Counted from the first letter of the stretch, positions 33,336-44,452 are shown. The stretch: 57,296 bases of DNA from Legionella genomosp. 1 (GCA_945878975.1 CAMCUM010000012.1:1-57296); one strand, 5' to 3'. Numbers and translations: made by a program. The notes: generated from the sequence alone by a model not told the origin.

Positions 33336-35279
33336 TTGAACGATATGGTGAAGAATTTATTTTTGTGGCTGATTATTGCGATTGTGTTGGTGTCGGTATT
33401 CAGTAATTTTGGTCCCAGTCATGCTATGACGGATCGTCTGTCTTACTCTCAGTTTCTGACTGAGGTGTCGCAAGGCATGGTTCATTCGGTGTCTATTGAA
33501 GATAATAAAGTTATCTCGGGTGTGACCAAAAGTAATCGACGTTTTGTGACTTATATACCTGTTTCTGATCCAGCGTTGTTGGGTCAACTGCTAAAAAACA
33601 ATGTCACAGTAAATGGACAAGAGAAACAACAAGAAAGCTTCTTGTTGCATCTATTTGTCAATTGGTTCCCGATGTTATTACTTATCGGCGTCTGGGTGTT
33701 TTTTATGCGACAAATGCAAGGCGGCAGCGGGCGAGGCGCTATGTCATTTGGGCGTTCTAGGGCGCGCTTGCTTGGCGAGGATCAAGTTAAAGTAACCTTT
33801 GCTGATGTGGCTGGTGTGGACGAAGCCAAAGAAGAAGTGAAAGAATTAGTCGACTTTTTACGCGACCCCACTAAATTTCAAAATTTAGGGGGACGTATTC
33901 CACGCGGTGTCTTATTAGTAGGTTCCCCTGGTACCGGTAAAACTCTTTTAGCGCGCGCGGTAGCTGGCGAAGCAAAAGTTCCTTTCTTCACTATTTCCGG
34001 ATCAGATTTCGTCGAAATGTTTGTAGGGGTGGGTGCTTCCCGTGTGCGTGACATGTTTGAGCAAGCTAAAAAGCAAGCGCCGTGTATTATCTTCATCGAT
34101 GAAATCGATGCTGTAGGTCGCCATCGTGGTGCTGGGCTCGGGGGCGGTCATGATGAACGTGAACAGACCCTTAATCAATTACTCGTTGAAATGGATGGGT
34201 TTGAAGGTAATGAAGGCGTGATTGTGATTGCTGCAACTAACCGACCAGACGTTTTGGATCCAGCCTTATTGCGTCCAGGTCGTTTTGATCGACAAGTGGT
34301 TGTACCCCTCCCAGATATTCGCGGACGTGAGCAAATTTTAAGAGTGCATTTGGGCAAAGTGCCCATGGATGTTAATGTCGATGTGATGTCGATAGCACGT
34401 GGTACGCCAGGATTCTCTGGAGCAGATTTGGCGAATTTAGTGAATGAAGCAGCTTTGTTTGCAGCACGAGCTAATAAACGCAAAGTAACGATTCATGAAT
34501 TAGACAAAGCCAAAGATAAGATTATGATGGGTACGGAACGCCGCTCTATGGTGATGAGCGAAGACGAGAAAAAACTGACTGCTTATCATGAAGCTGGTCA
34601 TGCCATTGTGGGCTTAATGGTCCCCGAGCATGATCCTGTGTATAAGGTGTCTATCATTCCACGCGGACGGGCTTTAGGTGTTACGATGTTTTTACCGGAA
34701 CAAGATCGTTATAGCTATACCAAAAGACGTTTGGAAAGCCAATTGGCCAGCTTGTTTGGAGGCCGCGTTGCAGAAGAGTTGATTTTTGGACCAGATAGTG
34801 TGACAACTGGTGCGTCCAATGATATCACTCGTGCCACAGATATCGCGCGCAAGATGGTGACCCAATGGGGCTTGTCGACCATGGGGCCTTTAACGTTTGG
34901 ACAAGAAGAAGGCGAAGTCTTCTTGGGACGCACTATGACGCAAACCAAAGAATTTTCTGACCAAACAGCTCAGAGCATTGATCAGGAAGTACGAAAAATT
35001 ATAGATCGCAATTTCCAACACGCCGAATCTATCTTGAAAAAAAATGTGACCATTTTACATCTGATGGCAGATGCTTTGATGAAATATGAAACCATTGATG
35101 CTGCTCAGATCAAAGTCATCTTAACTGGAGTGGAACCCCCTCCACCAGAAGGATGGGATGATATTGGTAAAAACGGTCCTTCTAGTACGGAACAAGGTCC
35201 GGCTTCCACAGCTGCGAAACCCAAAACTAAGAAAAAAGTATTAAAAGGTGATAATCCAGCTAGTGAAACACAACAGTGA
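33336..35279 (+). CDS. ftsH: ATP-dependent zinc metalloprotease FtsH
   Basis: A 647-residue inner-membrane AAA+ protease that degrades unassembled membrane proteins and LpxC. Two membrane segments (about residues 5-22 and 104-124) flank a periplasmic part. Walker A is GSPGTGKT (about 196-203), Walker [10 protein letters not shown], the [20 protein letters not shown], and the zinc site H418-E-A-G-H422. The TTG start is chosen because it reproduces the usual N-terminus M-x-D-M-x-KNL and has GAGG eight bases upstream; the ATG three codons later is too far from it. The C-terminus is Lys- and Ser-rich. Confidence 0.97.
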   Translation: MNDMVKNLFLWLIIAIVLVSVFSNFGPSHAMTDRLSYSQFLTEVSQGMVHSVSIEDNKVISGVTKSNRRFVTYIPVSDPALLGQLLKNNVTVNGQEKQQESFLLHLFVNWFPMLLLIGVWVFFMRQMQGGSGRGAMSFGRSRARLLGEDQVKVTFADVAGVDEAKEEVKELVDFLRDPTKFQNLGGRIPRGVLLVGSPGTGKTLLARAVAGEAKVPFFTISGSDFVEMFVGVGASRVRDMFEQAKKQAPCIIFIDEIDAVGRHRGAGLGGGHDEREQTLNQLLVEMDGFEGNEGVIVIAATNRPDVLDPALLRPGRFDRQVVVPLPDIRGREQILRVHLGKVPMDVNVDVMSIARGTPGFSGADLANLVNEAALFAARANKRKVTIHELDKAKDKIMMGTERRSMVMSEDEKKLTAYHEAGHAIVGLMVPEHDPVYKVSIIPRGRALGVTMFLPEQDRYSYTKRRLESQLASLFGGRVAEELIFGPDSVTTGASNDITRATDIARKMVTQWGLSTMGPLTFGQEEGEVFLGRTMTQTKEFSDQTAQSIDQEVRKIIDRNFQHAESILKKNVTILHLMADALMKYETIDAAQIKVILTGVEPPPPEGWDDIGKNGPSSTEQGPASTAAKPKTKKKVLKGDNPASETQQ

Positions 35280-36148
35280 ATCGCGGCGATTTTATTAAAT
35301 GGTGCGGGGCTGATCATGTCACGTTACGTCAAGCACCAGGCTATGCACCACTCATTATGGGGGTACTCAATGTTACCCCTGATTCCTTTTCTGATGGAGG
35401 GCGATATTGCCATCCCGATGCAGCGTATGATCATGCGCAAGCGTTGATTGCAGCTGGTGCGGATTTGTTGGATATTGGTGGAGAATCTTCAAGTCCTGGG
35501 ACTATGCCTATTTCTATGCAAGAAGAATTAGATCGTGTCCTACCCGTTATAGATCGTATTACTGCCGCAGATCCTATTGCCCTATCTGTTGATACGTATA
35601 AACCACAAGTAATGCGAGCCGCTATATCGGCTGGCGTAGCTTGTATCAATGATATTTATGCTATGCAAAAATCAGGTGCCATTGACTGCGTTAAAAATGC
35701 AGATGTTGCTGTCTGTTTGATGCACATGCAAGGTACGCCACAAACGATGCAAGATGAGCCGCAGTATGCGCAGGGTGTGGTGACAGATATAGATGGTTTT
35801 TTTGTGCAACGGATCAAAGCTTGTGTGGATGCAGGAATAGATCGCGCGCGCTTGATCTTGGATCCTGGATTTGGCTTTGGTAAAACAGTGCCACACAATT
35901 TACAATTGGTACAGCGCATTGCCCGATTTCAGCGTCACAATTTGCCGGTCATGCTCGGCGTATCACGCAAATCTACGATCGGGAAAATTTTGGACCAACC
36001 ACCGCAAGGACGCTTGGCTGGCGGGTTGGCATTGGCGGTTTATGCAATGCTTGTAGGCGTTTCTGTTATTCGTACTCACGATGTACTGGAAACCAAACAA
36101 GCGTTTAAGATGCTGCAGGAAATGAGATTAGCTGGAGTGGATGCATGA
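35276..36148 (+). CDS. folP: Dihydropteroate synthase
   Basis: A 290-residue folate enzyme joining p-aminobenzoate to the pterin diphosphate. Signatures: [62 protein letters not shown] and [11 protein letters not shown], followed by the final IRTHDV. It starts with GTG overlapping the ftsH stop (GTGA) and ends overlapping the glmM ATG, so the three are translationally coupled. In the second motif the usual GGxSTRPG is GGESSSPG. Confidence 0.96.
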   Translation: MNRGDFIKWCGADHVTLRQAPGYAPLIMGVLNVTPDSFSDGGRYCHPDAAYDHAQALIAAGADLLDIGGESSSPGTMPISMQEELDRVLPVIDRITAADPIALSVDTYKPQVMRAAISAGVACINDIYAMQKSGAIDCVKNADVAVCLMHMQGTPQTMQDEPQYAQGVVTDIDGFFVQRIKACVDAGIDRARLILDPGFGFGKTVPHNLQLVQRIARFQRHNLPVMLGVSRKSTIGKILDQPPQGRLAGGLALAVYAMLVGVSVIRTHDVLETKQAFKMLQEMRLAGVDA

Positions 36149-37494
36149 GTCAACGCTCATATTTTGGTACAGATGGTATTCGTGGCGAGGTAGGCTCTTC
36201 GCATATGAATCCGGAATTGATATTAAAACTCGGTTGGGCAGTAGGGTGCGTATTGTCGAATGGGGCGCGCAAAAAAGTGGTGATTGGGAAAGATACAAGA
36301 GTCTCTGGTTATATGTTTGAATCGGCCTTGGAAGCAGGCTTATCGGCTGCTGGGGTAGATGTTTATTTGTTAGGTCCTATGCCAACCCCTGCCATTGCTT
36401 ATCTTACTCAAACATTACGCGCCAGTGCCGGGATTGTGATTTCTGCTTCGCATAATTTATTTGAGGATAATGGGATCAAGTTTTTCTCATCCGAGGGTGC
36501 AAAATTACCTGATGCGTTTGAATTGGCCATTGAAAATCAAATGCAACAATCTTTCACAACGGTGAAATCCTCTGTGTTGGGCAAAGCCGCACGTATAGAT
36601 GATGCACCGGGGCGGTACATAGAATTTTGCAAATCTACCATTCCTTCTTTGACACGCTTATCCGGATTAAAAATTGTGGTTGATTGTGCCAACGGTGCAA
36701 CGTACCACATCGCGCCCAATGTGTTTTCAGAGCTCGGTGCAGATGTGATTGCTATCAGTGACAAACCTGATGGGTTCAACATTAATCGAGATTGTGGGTC
36801 CACAGTGCCAGAGGCTATGCGTCAAATGGTGTTGCAATCTGGAGCAGATATTGGGATCAGCTTAGACGGTGATGGCGATCGCGTTATTTTAGCAGACGCC
36901 CAAGGTCGCTTAGTGAACGGGGATCAAATTTTATATATTATCGCAAAAGATCGCCAACAACGTGGGCTCTTGCATGGTGGTGTTGTTGGGACTGTCATGA
37001 GCAATTTTGGTTTGGAAAAAGCGATTGGTACCATGGGTGTAGAGTTTATCCGTACGAAAGTAGGGGACCGTTACGTCTTAGAAACCCTCAAAGAAAAGGA
37101 TTGGAAAATTGGCGGAGAACCGTCTGGGCATATCGTGTGCTTAGATAAAACTACGACAGGAGATGGGATTGTTGCGGCGTTGCAAGTCCTGGCAATCATG
37201 ATCAAGCAAGACAAAACCTTGGCGGAGTTGACACAATATATTGAATTATTACCCCAGTCCTTGATAAATTTAAAAACCAACCATGCGTTGCAGTTAGCCA
37301 ACGATACGCGCGTGTGTTCTGCAGTAGATGCTTTGGCGGCTGAATTGAAAAACGACGGTCGAGTAGTTTTACGGCCTTCTGGTACTGAGCCAGTGTTACG
37401 TGTGATGGTGGAAGGCATCGACCGCGACCAAGTACAAAATTACGCAGAAACTTTGCGTAATGAGATCAGTACTATTGAGCATGATTTATTTTAA
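36145..37494 (+). CDS. glmM: Phosphoglucosamine mutase
   Basis: A 449-residue enzyme making glucosamine-1-phosphate for peptidoglycan and LPS. The start SYFGTDGIRGEVG, the catalytic Ser in VISASHNLFEDNGIKFF (about residue 101), the metal site SLDGDGDRVILAD and the sugar loop GGEPSGHI are all intact. The phosphate loop RPSGTEPVLRVM is at the C-terminus. The ATG overlaps the folP stop as ATGA. Confidence 0.97.
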   Translation: MSQRSYFGTDGIRGEVGSSHMNPELILKLGWAVGCVLSNGARKKVVIGKDTRVSGYMFESALEAGLSAAGVDVYLLGPMPTPAIAYLTQTLRASAGIVISASHNLFEDNGIKFFSSEGAKLPDAFELAIENQMQQSFTTVKSSVLGKAARIDDAPGRYIEFCKSTIPSLTRLSGLKIVVDCANGATYHIAPNVFSELGADVIAISDKPDGFNINRDCGSTVPEAMRQMVLQSGADIGISLDGDGDRVILADAQGRLVNGDQILYIIAKDRQQRGLLHGGVVGTVMSNFGLEKAIGTMGVEFIRTKVGDRYVLETLKEKDWKIGGEPSGHIVCLDKTTTGDGIVAALQVLAIMIKQDKTLAELTQYIELLPQSLINLKTNHALQLANDTRVCSAVDALAAELKNDGRVVLRPSGTEPVLRVMVEGIDRDQVQNYAETLRNEISTIEHDLF

Positions 37495-37602
37495 AATATC
37501 AGATATGATCCGCTACTCCTCGATGACTCACAATATATGAATGAGTCCCGTAGACTTGATATAGTGCTACATCAAGGACATCTACTGTTTTGACGGGATA
37601 GT

Positions 37603-37630
37603 TTGTATATTTTATGTTACACGGTATAAT
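37603..37630 (+). promoter_or_regulatory. Candidate sigma-70 promoter
   Basis: TTGTAT and TATAAT (perfect -10) are 16 bases apart. It lies 126 bases before the frame-broken small gene, with a short hairpin at 37716-37731 between them, so the transcript would have a long leader. Confidence 0.5.
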
Positions 37631-37715
37631 GTGATTTTTTTATACTGTAAGATGAATATGCAAGATAAATTCGTATCAACTACTGAACTCAAAACAGTCA
37701 TATTTAGAGCAATTT

Positions 37716-37731
37716 TGCCGCCATAGCGGCA
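37716..37731 (+). promoter_or_regulatory. Small GC hairpin in leader
   Basis: TGCCGC-CATA-GCGGCA is a perfect 6-bp stem with a tetraloop in an AT-rich leader, followed by TAATAATGC. It could be a weak terminator or leader structure upstream of the next gene. Confidence 0.4.
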
Positions 37732-37756
37732 TAATAATGCTGTCTTTTGGAAAAAA

Positions 37757-38400
37757 GTGAAAGATGATCAAAATGGAAAATTATATATCGCTGTTATGAA
37801 TGTTGCGCATAAGGTTTCCTTTACTGAAATTTGTGGTTGGGCGCATACAAGATTAGGCTCGCAAAATCCTGTTCAGTGCCCGAGGTTGCAGGATCTGGTT
37901 TGGGCTTTAAAGGCGGAGTTAATTGATGCTGATGATGTGAACGAACTGCAAAATATATTAGTAAGCTGTATGTATCCAGGCTTTAATAGATATAATACGG
38001 AAAATGAATTGAAAACTTGTTTTGCCGGTGAGATAAATTCAGTAGAGTTCAAAATATGGGCTTCTGATGGCAGTAGTGAAAACATGCACCCAGGTTTTAT
38101 TGGGCATAAAGATTTTAAGTTTCCTGATCTGCAACAAAGAGCTAGCGTCTCACCACGTTTTTGGATAAGCGCTGTGGTGATGGCAGCAGGTATTGCAGCA
38201 ATTGTGCTGGATTTGCGTTGCTGCAAGCAGCAACATTGGCGGTAGCAGGCGTGGCAACGGCCGTAGTAGGTGCTACTGTTTTGTTGAGTGACATCGGTTT
38301 GTATCGTGCTGAACATCGTAAAATTGCGGCTCAGAAAGAGGAGCAGAAAAAGAGTATGAATGATGCTCAAGAATTAAGAGATTGGCATCCTATTCTTTGA
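37757..38400 (+). pseudogene. Unrecognised small membrane protein, frame broken
   Basis: The first frame (GTG start, GGA upstream) encodes about 155 residues: a soluble part with NVAHKVSFTEICGWAHTRLG, then a membrane segment WISAVVMAAGIAAIVLDL that is cut short. A second frame from about 38205 supplies what looks like the partner segment (LAVAGVATAVVGATVLLSDI) and a charged tail ending RDWHPIL. A one-base loss near 38200-38225 would join them into one protein of about 213 residues with a membrane hairpin. I do not recognise the family. If the break is real the gene is inactive or makes a shorter product. Confidence 0.55.
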
Positions 38401-38406
38401 GATAGC

Positions 38407-38519
38407 TTTGCAACCCGAGTGAAACTCAGTGTAATCCGGTGATTTAAAATCTTCATAAGACTGTTGTTGGGAATGGATCTAAAATCCCGGGGTACACTGA
38501 GTTTCGCCAGGGCTACAAA
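38407..38519. repeat. 113-bp imperfect palindromic element
   Basis: The perfect core arms are GAAACTCAGTGTA (38421-38433) and TACACTGAGTTTC (38493-38505). Outward, TTTGCAACCC pairs imperfectly with the complement of GGGCTACAAA; inward, ATCCGG and the CCGGGG side also match partly. The whole element is a long stem with a loop of about 25 bases. The ends resemble the common REP type TTTGTAGCCCGGG...CCCGGGCTACAAA. It fills most of the gap before tpiA. Confidence 0.72.
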
Positions 38520-38603
38520 TAAAAAATTCTAAAATTTTTTGCCAATTTTCATCTCTGATGTAATACTTCACCTTTTATGTGCAGAACTTAGGAATGGATA
38601 CCT

Positions 38604-39359
38604 ATGCGACAGAAATTTGTAATGGGAAATTGGAAGATGAATGGGCGTTTGACGCAGATCATTGCTTTGGTGCATGATTTGTTGACCATTTGTCCTCAAA
38701 AGGCATTGGCACACATGGTTGTGTTTCCGCCTACTATTTACCTGCCGGAACTCAGTACTTTATTGGCTGGAAAGCATATAGGGTTGGGTGCGCAAAATGT
38801 GTATCCCAAAGATTCTGGAGCCTATACGGGTGAGGTCAGTGGACCCATGCTGAGTGATTATCATTGTAAGTATGTATTGGTGGGACATTCAGAGCGCAGA
38901 TCCTTATTTCATGAAGATGAAAAATTTGTTGCAGAAAAATTCCACCATGTAAAAGAACATGCTATGATACCCGTATTATGCGTTGGCGAGACGGAAAAAG
39001 ACCGCAATAGTGGCTTGATGGAACAGACGATATCACGTCAGTTATCTGCCGTTTTTTCCGATAATAGAGCGAATTTACGAGATTGTGTGATAGCATATGA
39101 ACCGGTTTGGGCCATAGGTACTGGTCAGACTGCGACACCAGCGCAAGCACAACATGCTCATGCATTCATTCGTCAGTTTTTGTCGCAATATGATTCACAT
39201 GGCGCGCAAACACTACCCATCCTATACGGAGGGAGTGTGAATGCGGAGAATGCAAAGGATATATTTGCCATGGTGGATGTTGATGGTGGGTTAGTAGGTG
39301 GCGTGTCATTACACGCACAACAGTTTGGAGAAATCGTAAAATGTATCAATTATTGCTGA
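38604..39359 (+). CDS. tpiA: Triosephosphate isomerase
   Basis: A 251-residue TIM-barrel enzyme of glycolysis and gluconeogenesis. The catalytic Lys is in MGNWKMNG, the His in VLVGHSERR, and the Glu in IAYEPVWAIGTG. The phosphate loop ILYGGSVNAEN and GGLVGGVSL is intact. AGGAATGG precedes the ATG. It overlaps secG by 19 bp. Confidence 0.97.
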   Translation: MRQKFVMGNWKMNGRLTQIIALVHDLLTICPQKALAHMVVFPPTIYLPELSTLLAGKHIGLGAQNVYPKDSGAYTGEVSGPMLSDYHCKYVLVGHSERRSLFHEDEKFVAEKFHHVKEHAMIPVLCVGETEKDRNSGLMEQTISRQLSAVFSDNRANLRDCVIAYEPVWAIGTGQTATPAQAQHAHAFIRQFLSQYDSHGAQTLPILYGGSVNAENAKDIFAMVDVDGGLVGGVSLHAQQFGEIVKCINYC

Positions 39360-39658
39360 TCTTTCACATCTTGGTTGCGATAGCCATTGTGGGTTTGGTT
39401 TTATTACAGCATGGTAAAGGTGCTGATATTGGAGCGGCGTTTGGTTCCGGTGCATCCAATACGGTATTTGGTAGTCAGGGTACTGGGAGTTTTTTGTTTA
39501 AGCTCACAGGTGGGTTGGTGCTCACTTTTTTTGCCAGCAGTGTTTGGTTATCTGCTATGGTTTCACACCAATACCATGTATCGATGGCAATACCGACAGA
39601 GGAAGTGCAAATGCCTGCTTCTGACTCGTTGCCTATTCCCTTGCCAGATAGGAGCTAG
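39341..39658 (+). CDS. secG: Preprotein translocase subunit SecG
   Basis: A 105-residue inner-membrane subunit of the SecYEG channel. It has two membrane segments, LLLIFHILVAIAIVGLVLLQ and FKLTGGLVLTFFASSVWLSA, joined by the typical Gly/Ser-rich loop GKGADIGAAFGSGASNTVFG. GGAG is close to the ATG. The C-terminal tail is short and Pro-rich. Confidence 0.95.
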   Translation: MYQLLLIFHILVAIAIVGLVLLQHGKGADIGAAFGSGASNTVFGSQGTGSFLFKLTGGLVLTFFASSVWLSAMVSHQYHVSMAIPTEEVQMPASDSLPIPLPDRS

Positions 39659-39671
39659 TGTAAGCATCTGT

Positions 39672-39715
39672 ATGTTCGTTATCCTGAGAGAATTTTTTGT
39701 GCGAAGGGTCTCCTA
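39672..39715. repeat. Degenerate REP-like sequence before tRNA-Leu
   Basis: GTTATCCTGAGAG and GCGAAGGGTCTCC resemble the GTCATCCTGAG...GAAGGATC intergenic repeat type, also seen weakly near 5.2 kb. Assignment is by resemblance only. Confidence 0.3.
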
Positions 39716-39761
39716 AAGGTGGTTGGAGATGAAGTACTTATGGTCTTACAAAAAATATAAA

Positions 39762-39846
39762 ACCGAAGTGGTGGAATTGGTAGACACGCCGTCTTGAGGG
39801 GGCGGTGGCGCAAGCTGTGCCGGTTCGAGTCCGGCCTTCGGTACCA
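39762..39846 (+). tRNA. tRNA-Leu(GAG)
   Basis: An 85-nt class II tRNA with encoded CCA. The acceptor stem pairs ACCGAAG with CTTCGGT, discriminator A. The anticodon loop TTGAGGG gives GAG, read for CUC and CUU Leu codons. A long variable arm (TGGCGCAAGCTGTGCC region) and the T arm with GGTTCGAGTCC are present. It lies between secG and nuoA, as in many gammaproteobacteria. A possible promoter (TTGGAG, 18 bases, TACAAA) lies upstream. Confidence 0.97.
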
Positions 39847-39872
39847 AATAATGTTTTTAATAAGGTGATATT

Positions 39873-40235
39873 ATGGAGCAGGGTTTGCCCTATTTTTCGA
39901 TTTTGGTGTTTATTATAATTGCTGTTGTACTAGGCTCTGTGATGCTTGGAGCGGGTGCATTGATTTCTCGTAGCAAACCCAATCCAGAAAAAAACGCCCC
40001 TTACGAATGTGGGTTTCCTGCATTTGAATCAGCACATATTCCGTTTGATGTTCGATTTTACTTGGTCGCAATTCTATTTATTATTTTTGATTTGGAAACC
40101 GCTTTCTTTTTCCCTTGGGCCCTTGTTCTACGCCAAATTGGATGGTATGGCCTAAGCGCTATGTTGATTTTTCTAGGATTATTGGTGGTTGGATTTATTT
40201 ATGAGTGGAAGCGAGGTGCTTTAGAATGGGAATAG
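39873..40235 (+). CDS. nuoA: NADH-quinone oxidoreductase subunit A
   Basis: A 120-residue membrane subunit of complex I with three membrane segments. The conserved loop [13 protein letters not shown] and [20 protein letters not shown] are present, including the quinone-site Cys. AAGGTGAT lies before the ATG. It begins the 14-gene nuo operon and overlaps nuoB by 10 bp. Confidence 0.97.
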   Translation: MEQGLPYFSILVFIIIAVVLGSVMLGAGALISRSKPNPEKNAPYECGFPAFESAHIPFDVRFYLVAILFIIFDLETAFFFPWALVLRQIGWYGLSAMLIFLGLLVVGFIYEWKRGALEWE

Positions 40236-40714
40236 CGCAAGCATCCGAATTCCGGAAACAGGGGTTTGCTACAACGTCTATTGATAAATTGTTTGAGTGG
40301 GCACAAGGCGGGTCGTTGTGGCCGATGACATTCGGTTTGGCTTGTTGTGCAGTGGAAATGATGCATGTTTACGCGTCGCGCTATGATACGGATCGGTTCG
40401 GAATTATTCCGCGTCCAAGTCCACGTCAATCAGATGTGATGATTGTGGCTGGAACATTATGCAATAAAATGGCGCCTGCTTTACGCAGAGTTTATGATCA
40501 AATGCCAGAACCGCGTTGGGTAATTTCTATGGGTTCTTGCGCGAATGGTGGTGGTTATTATCACTATTCTTACTCTGTAGTACGTGGTTGTGATCGTATT
40601 GTGCCTGTAGACGTTTATGTGCCAGGGTGTCCACCCACGGCAGAGGCATTATTGTATGCAATTATTCAATTGCAAAATAAGATCAAACATAAAAATATTA
40701 TTGAAAAGAAATAA
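40226..40714 (+). CDS. nuoB: NADH-quinone oxidoreductase subunit B
   Basis: A 162-residue peripheral subunit carrying iron-sulfur cluster N2, the last electron donor to quinone. The four ligands are C40 and C41 in GLACCAVE, the Cys in [10 protein letters not shown] and that in [12 protein letters not shown]. The [16 protein letters not shown], preceded by GAGG, overlaps the nuoA end; a longer reading is not supported by homologues. Confidence 0.97.
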   Translation: MGIAQASEFRKQGFATTSIDKLFEWAQGGSLWPMTFGLACCAVEMMHVYASRYDTDRFGIIPRPSPRQSDVMIVAGTLCNKMAPALRRVYDQMPEPRWVISMGSCANGGGYYHYSYSVVRGCDRIVPVDVYVPGCPPTAEALLYAIIQLQNKIKHKNIIEKK

Positions 40715-41395
40715 GTGACGACAATGATGACACTAAATAATATCCTGCAATCAGAGCTACAACAAGAATTGACTGAAGTCACGGAAGCCTATGGTGAGCT
40801 GACTGTAGAATGTGATGTGGTGAACTTGCGGACGGTATTGTTTGCTTTGCGAGATAAACAGGCGTTGGGTTTTAATCAACTAATAGATGTCTGTGCGGTT
40901 GATTACCTATTGTATGGCGTATATGATTGGGAAACTGATTCCGCCACGGTAGATGGGTTTTCCCGAGCTGTAGAATTGGGTGAGTCGAAGCGAGGAGCCT
41001 GGCACAAACCACGGTTTGCTGTTGTCTATCATTTGCTTTCTACGATTCATAACCATCGTATAAGAGTAAAAGTGTTTGTAACGGAAGATAATTTGTGTGT
41101 GCCTTCCGTACATGATATTTGGAAGTCTGCCCTTTGGTTCGAACGAGAAGCTTATGATTTGTTTGGGATTCTGTTTACGGATCATCCTGATTTAAGAAGA
41201 ATTTTGACGGATTATGGATTTATCGGTCATCCCTTTCGTAAAGATTTTCCAGTTTCTGGTCATGTTGAAATGCGCTATGATGCGAAAGCAGGAAAAATTG
41301 TTTACGAACCAGTTAGTATTGAACCTAGAGTGACGGTACCAAAAGTGATTCGTGATGATAATCGTTACCTTAATACCCCTCCATTAGCCAAATGA
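40715..41395 (+). CDS. nuoC: NADH-quinone oxidoreductase subunit C
   Basis: A 226-residue (or 223 from the ATG three codons in) peripheral subunit. The C-terminal signature [20 protein letters not shown] and HPFRKDFP is intact. The GTG start directly follows the nuoB stop and has GAAAAG before it; the ATG is equally possible. NuoC is separate from NuoD here, unlike the NuoCD fusion of E. coli. Confidence 0.95.
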   Translation: MTTMMTLNNILQSELQQELTEVTEAYGELTVECDVVNLRTVLFALRDKQALGFNQLIDVCAVDYLLYGVYDWETDSATVDGFSRAVELGESKRGAWHKPRFAVVYHLLSTIHNHRIRVKVFVTEDNLCVPSVHDIWKSALWFEREAYDLFGILFTDHPDLRRILTDYGFIGHPFRKDFPVSGHVEMRYDAKAGKIVYEPVSIEPRVTVPKVIRDDNRYLNTPPLAK

Positions 41396-41405
41396 GTCAT
41401 TGATT

Positions 41406-42659
41406 ATGTTTGAATTACAACATTACACGCTAAATTTTGGTCCACAGCATCCGGCGGCGCATGGCGTCCTCAGATTGGTGCTAGAGTTAGAGGGTGAAAC
41501 CATTGTCCGCGCAGATCCTCATATTGGATTATTACATCGCGCGACAGAAAAATTAGTCGAAACCAAACCTTATTTACACAATATTGGCTACATGGACCGC
41601 TTGGATTATGTCTCGATGATGTGTAATGAACATGCCTACGTACGTGCCATCGAAAAAAGTTTGGGTGTCAAAGTCCCTTTGCGCGCGCAATATATTCGCA
41701 CAATGTTTGACGAAATTACGCGAATTTTAAATCATTTATTGTGGTTGGGCGCGACAGCAATAGATATTGGTGCGATGAGTGTGTTTTTATATTGTTTTCG
41801 TGAGCGGGAAGATTTGTTTGATTGCTATGAGGCAGCTTCTGGTGCTCGCATGCATGCTACTTATTATCGTCCTGGTGGGGTGTCACGGGATTTACCTGAT
41901 AGGATGCCACAATATCAGCCATCTAAATGGCATTCCGAGCGTGAAGTAGATGAGATGAATGCGCATCGGCAAGGGTCTTTGTTAGATTTTATCTGGGCCT
42001 TTACGGAGCGATTTCCTAAATGTGTGGATGAATATGAAACCTTGCTTACTGACAACCGCATTTGGAAGCAACGTACCATAGATATTGGTGTGGTGTCTCC
42101 TGAGCAAGCTTTACAGTGGGGCTTTTCTGGGCCCATGTTGCGTGCATCAAATGTGGCTTGGGATTTGCGTAAAAAACAACCTTATGCAGCCTATGATCGA
42201 GTGGATTTTGACATTCCTGTCGGTAAGACGGGTGATTGTTATGATCGCTATTTGGTGCGTGTAGAAGAAATGCGTCAGTCGAATCGCATTATTCGGCAAT
42301 GTGTGGCATGGTTGCGCGATCATCCTGGACCTATAAAAGTAGATGACCATAAATTATCGCCTCCGACACGTGTGGAAATGAAAGAAGATATGGAAGCATT
42401 GATTCATCATTTTAAATTGTTTACCGAAGGTTTTTGTTTGCCACCTGGTGAAGTGTATGCCGCAGTGGAAGCTCCGAAAGGGGAGTTTGGTATTTATTTG
42501 GTATCAGACGGTGCCAACAAACCTTACCGGTTGAAGATACGTGCGCCAGGCTTTTCACACTTGTCTAGTTTTGATGAAATGGTCAGAGGCCACATGTTGG
42601 CGGATGGTGTGGCAATTTTGGCTAGCCAAGATATTGTATTTGGGGAAATTGATAGATGA
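41406..42659 (+). CDS. nuoD: NADH-quinone oxidoreductase subunit D
   Basis: A 417-residue hydrogenase-derived subunit forming the quinone pocket with NuoB. Marks: [15 protein letters not shown] with the conserved His pair, [30 protein letters not shown]-type C-terminus read here as [12 protein letters not shown], and final GEIDR. The ATG is six bases past an alternative TTG; homologues usually start near this ATG. Confidence 0.97.
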   Translation: MFELQHYTLNFGPQHPAAHGVLRLVLELEGETIVRADPHIGLLHRATEKLVETKPYLHNIGYMDRLDYVSMMCNEHAYVRAIEKSLGVKVPLRAQYIRTMFDEITRILNHLLWLGATAIDIGAMSVFLYCFREREDLFDCYEAASGARMHATYYRPGGVSRDLPDRMPQYQPSKWHSEREVDEMNAHRQGSLLDFIWAFTERFPKCVDEYETLLTDNRIWKQRTIDIGVVSPEQALQWGFSGPMLRASNVAWDLRKKQPYAAYDRVDFDIPVGKTGDCYDRYLVRVEEMRQSNRIIRQCVAWLRDHPGPIKVDDHKLSPPTRVEMKEDMEALIHHFKLFTEGFCLPPGEVYAAVEAPKGEFGIYLVSDGANKPYRLKIRAPGFSHLSSFDEMVRGHMLADGVAILASQDIVFGEIDR

Positions 42660-42672
42660 TAAAGAGGTTGAT

Positions 42673-43173
42673 ATGTCCGATGTAACAACCGCTCTGCAGT
42701 CTTTTGTGAGTGACGCAGGCTTAGAAAAAATTAATCATTGGATCGCCAAATACCCTGCCGATCAGAAACAATCTGCGGTGATGAGTGCCTTAATGGTGAT
42801 ACAAGAAGAACAAGGTTACTTAAGCGATGAAGCCATGACAAATTTGGCGCATTATTTGAATATGGCTCCGATTGCTGTGTTTGAGGTTGCTAATTTTTAT
42901 ACAATGTATGAGCGCGCACCAGTAGGACAGCATGTGATCTCTGTGTGTACGAATATCTCTTGCCAATTACGTGGTTCAGCACAGATAATGAAACATTTAG
43001 AGAAGAAGTTGAAAATAAAAGTAGGCGAAACCACTTCTGACAAACGCTTTACTTTGCGTTCTGTAGAATGTTTGGGTGCTTGTGTGAATGCACCGATGAT
43101 GCAAATTGGTAAAACTTACCATGAACATTTAACCGCATCCGTGGTGGATGAGATTTTAGAAGAACATAAATAA
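42673..43173 (+). CDS. nuoE: NADH-quinone oxidoreductase subunit E
   Basis: A 166-residue thioredoxin-fold subunit holding the [2Fe-2S] cluster N1a. The ligands are in [12 protein letters not shown] and [17 protein letters not shown] lies close before the ATG. It is the partner of NuoF in the NADH-oxidising module. Confidence 0.97.
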   Translation: MSDVTTALQSFVSDAGLEKINHWIAKYPADQKQSAVMSALMVIQEEQGYLSDEAMTNLAHYLNMAPIAVFEVANFYTMYERAPVGQHVISVCTNISCQLRGSAQIMKHLEKKLKIKVGETTSDKRFTLRSVECLGACVNAPMMQIGKTYHEHLTASVVDEILEEHK

Positions 43174-43189
43174 AGGGGCGTTTGTTGTC

Positions 43190-44452
43190 ATGGTTGAATT
43201 GAATCAAGTTTGTTACCGTACCTTTCATCTTGATAAGCCTTGGACTCTGGCCGCTTATAAAAGTGTCGGCGGATACCAAGCCTGGCAGCGTATTTTGCGG
43301 GAAAAAACACCGCCCAAAGAAATCATTGAAACGCTCAAACTATCTGCCTTGCGCGGGCGCGGTGGTGCCGGATTTCCTACCGGTCTAAAATGGAGTTTTA
43401 TTAATCGAGATACCCCCGGTCAAAAGTATGTGGTTTGCAATTCCGATGAAGGCGAGCCAGGTACTTGTAAAGACCGTGATATTTTACGCTATAATCCCCA
43501 CCAATTAATCGAAGGGATGGCGATAGCGGCATACACGATGGGGGCAACCAAGGGTTACAATTACATTCGTGGAGAATTTTGGGAGCCTTTCGAACGTATG
43601 GAAGCTGCTTTGGATGAAGCTTATGCAGCGGGTTTATTGGGTACCAATATTTGCAAATCAGGTTTTGATTTTGATCTTTACAATCATTTGGGTGCTGGTG
43701 CCTATATTTGCGGGGAAGAAACAGCGTTACTGAATTCTTTGGAAGGCAAAAAAGGGCAGCCGCGGTTTAAACCACCTTTCCCAGCGAATTTTGGCTTATA
43801 TGGGCGACCTACTACGATAAACAATACGGAAACATTTGCCTCTGTTCCGGTTATTATGGAAAAGGGTGGCGAATGGTTTTTGGGATTGGGTAAGCCGAAT
43901 AACGGTGGAACCAAATGTTTTTCTGTAAGTGGACATGTTAATAATCCGGGTAATTTTGAAATCCCTTTGGGAACCCCTTTTAAAACTTTGTTAGAATTAG
44001 CTGGGGGCTTGCGCAAAGGTCGAAGCCTCAAAGCTGTGATTCCAGGTGGTTCATCAATGCCTGTCCTGCCAGGAGACGTGATGATGACCTTGGATATGGA
44101 CTATGATAGCGTGCAAAAAGCGGGCTCTGGTTTGGGATCAGGGGCCGTGATTGTGATGGATGATACCACTTGCATGGTCGAATCCTTGTATCGTTTGTCA
44201 GAGTTTTATATGGACGAATCATGTGGGCAGTGTACGCCATGCAGAGAAGGTACCGGTTGGTTAGTCCGTTTACTACATCGGATAAAATCAGGGCACGGCG
44301 AACCAGGCGACATTGAACGATTGGTCCATGTTGCGGATGGGATTGAAGGGCGTACCATTTGTGCATTGGGTGAGGCGGCAGCTTGGCCTGTACAAAGTTT
44401 TGTGAAACATTTTTATCATGAATTTGACGCATTTATAAAGAAAGGGCAATGA
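43190..44452 (+). CDS. nuoF: NADH-quinone oxidoreductase subunit F
   Basis: A 420-residue flavoprotein that binds NADH and FMN and cluster N3. The NADH/FMN loop is [17 protein letters not shown], the FMN segment [15 protein letters not shown], and the cluster ligands [12 protein letters not shown] plus a Cys in [13 protein letters not shown]. Its stop overlaps the nuoG start (TGATG). Confidence 0.97.
   Translation: MVELNQVCYRTFHLDKPWTLAAYKSVGGYQAWQRILREKTPPKEIIETLKLSALRGRGGAGFPTGLKWSFINRDTPGQKYVVCNSDEGEPGTCKDRDILRYNPHQLIEGMAIAAYTMGATKGYNYIRGEFWEPFERMEAALDEAYAAGLLGTNICKSGFDFDLYNHLGAGAYICGEETALLNSLEGKKGQPRFKPPFPANFGLYGRPTTINNTETFASVPVIMEKGGEWFLGLGKPNNGGTKCFSVSGHVNNPGNFEIPLGTPFKTLLELAGGLRKGRSLKAVIPGGSSMPVLPGDVMMTLDMDYDSVQKAGSGLGSGAVIVMDDTTCMVESLYRLSEFYMDESCGQCTPCREGTGWLVRLLHRIKSGHGEPGDIERLVHVADGIEGRTICALGEAAAWPVQSFVKHFYHEFDAFIKKGQ

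Noticed and set aside
37873..38370. 165-codon reading frame on the minus strand
   Set aside because: It is antisense to the frame-broken gene, lacks a ribosome-binding site, and its long Ser/Thr/Cys-rich translation has no family features.
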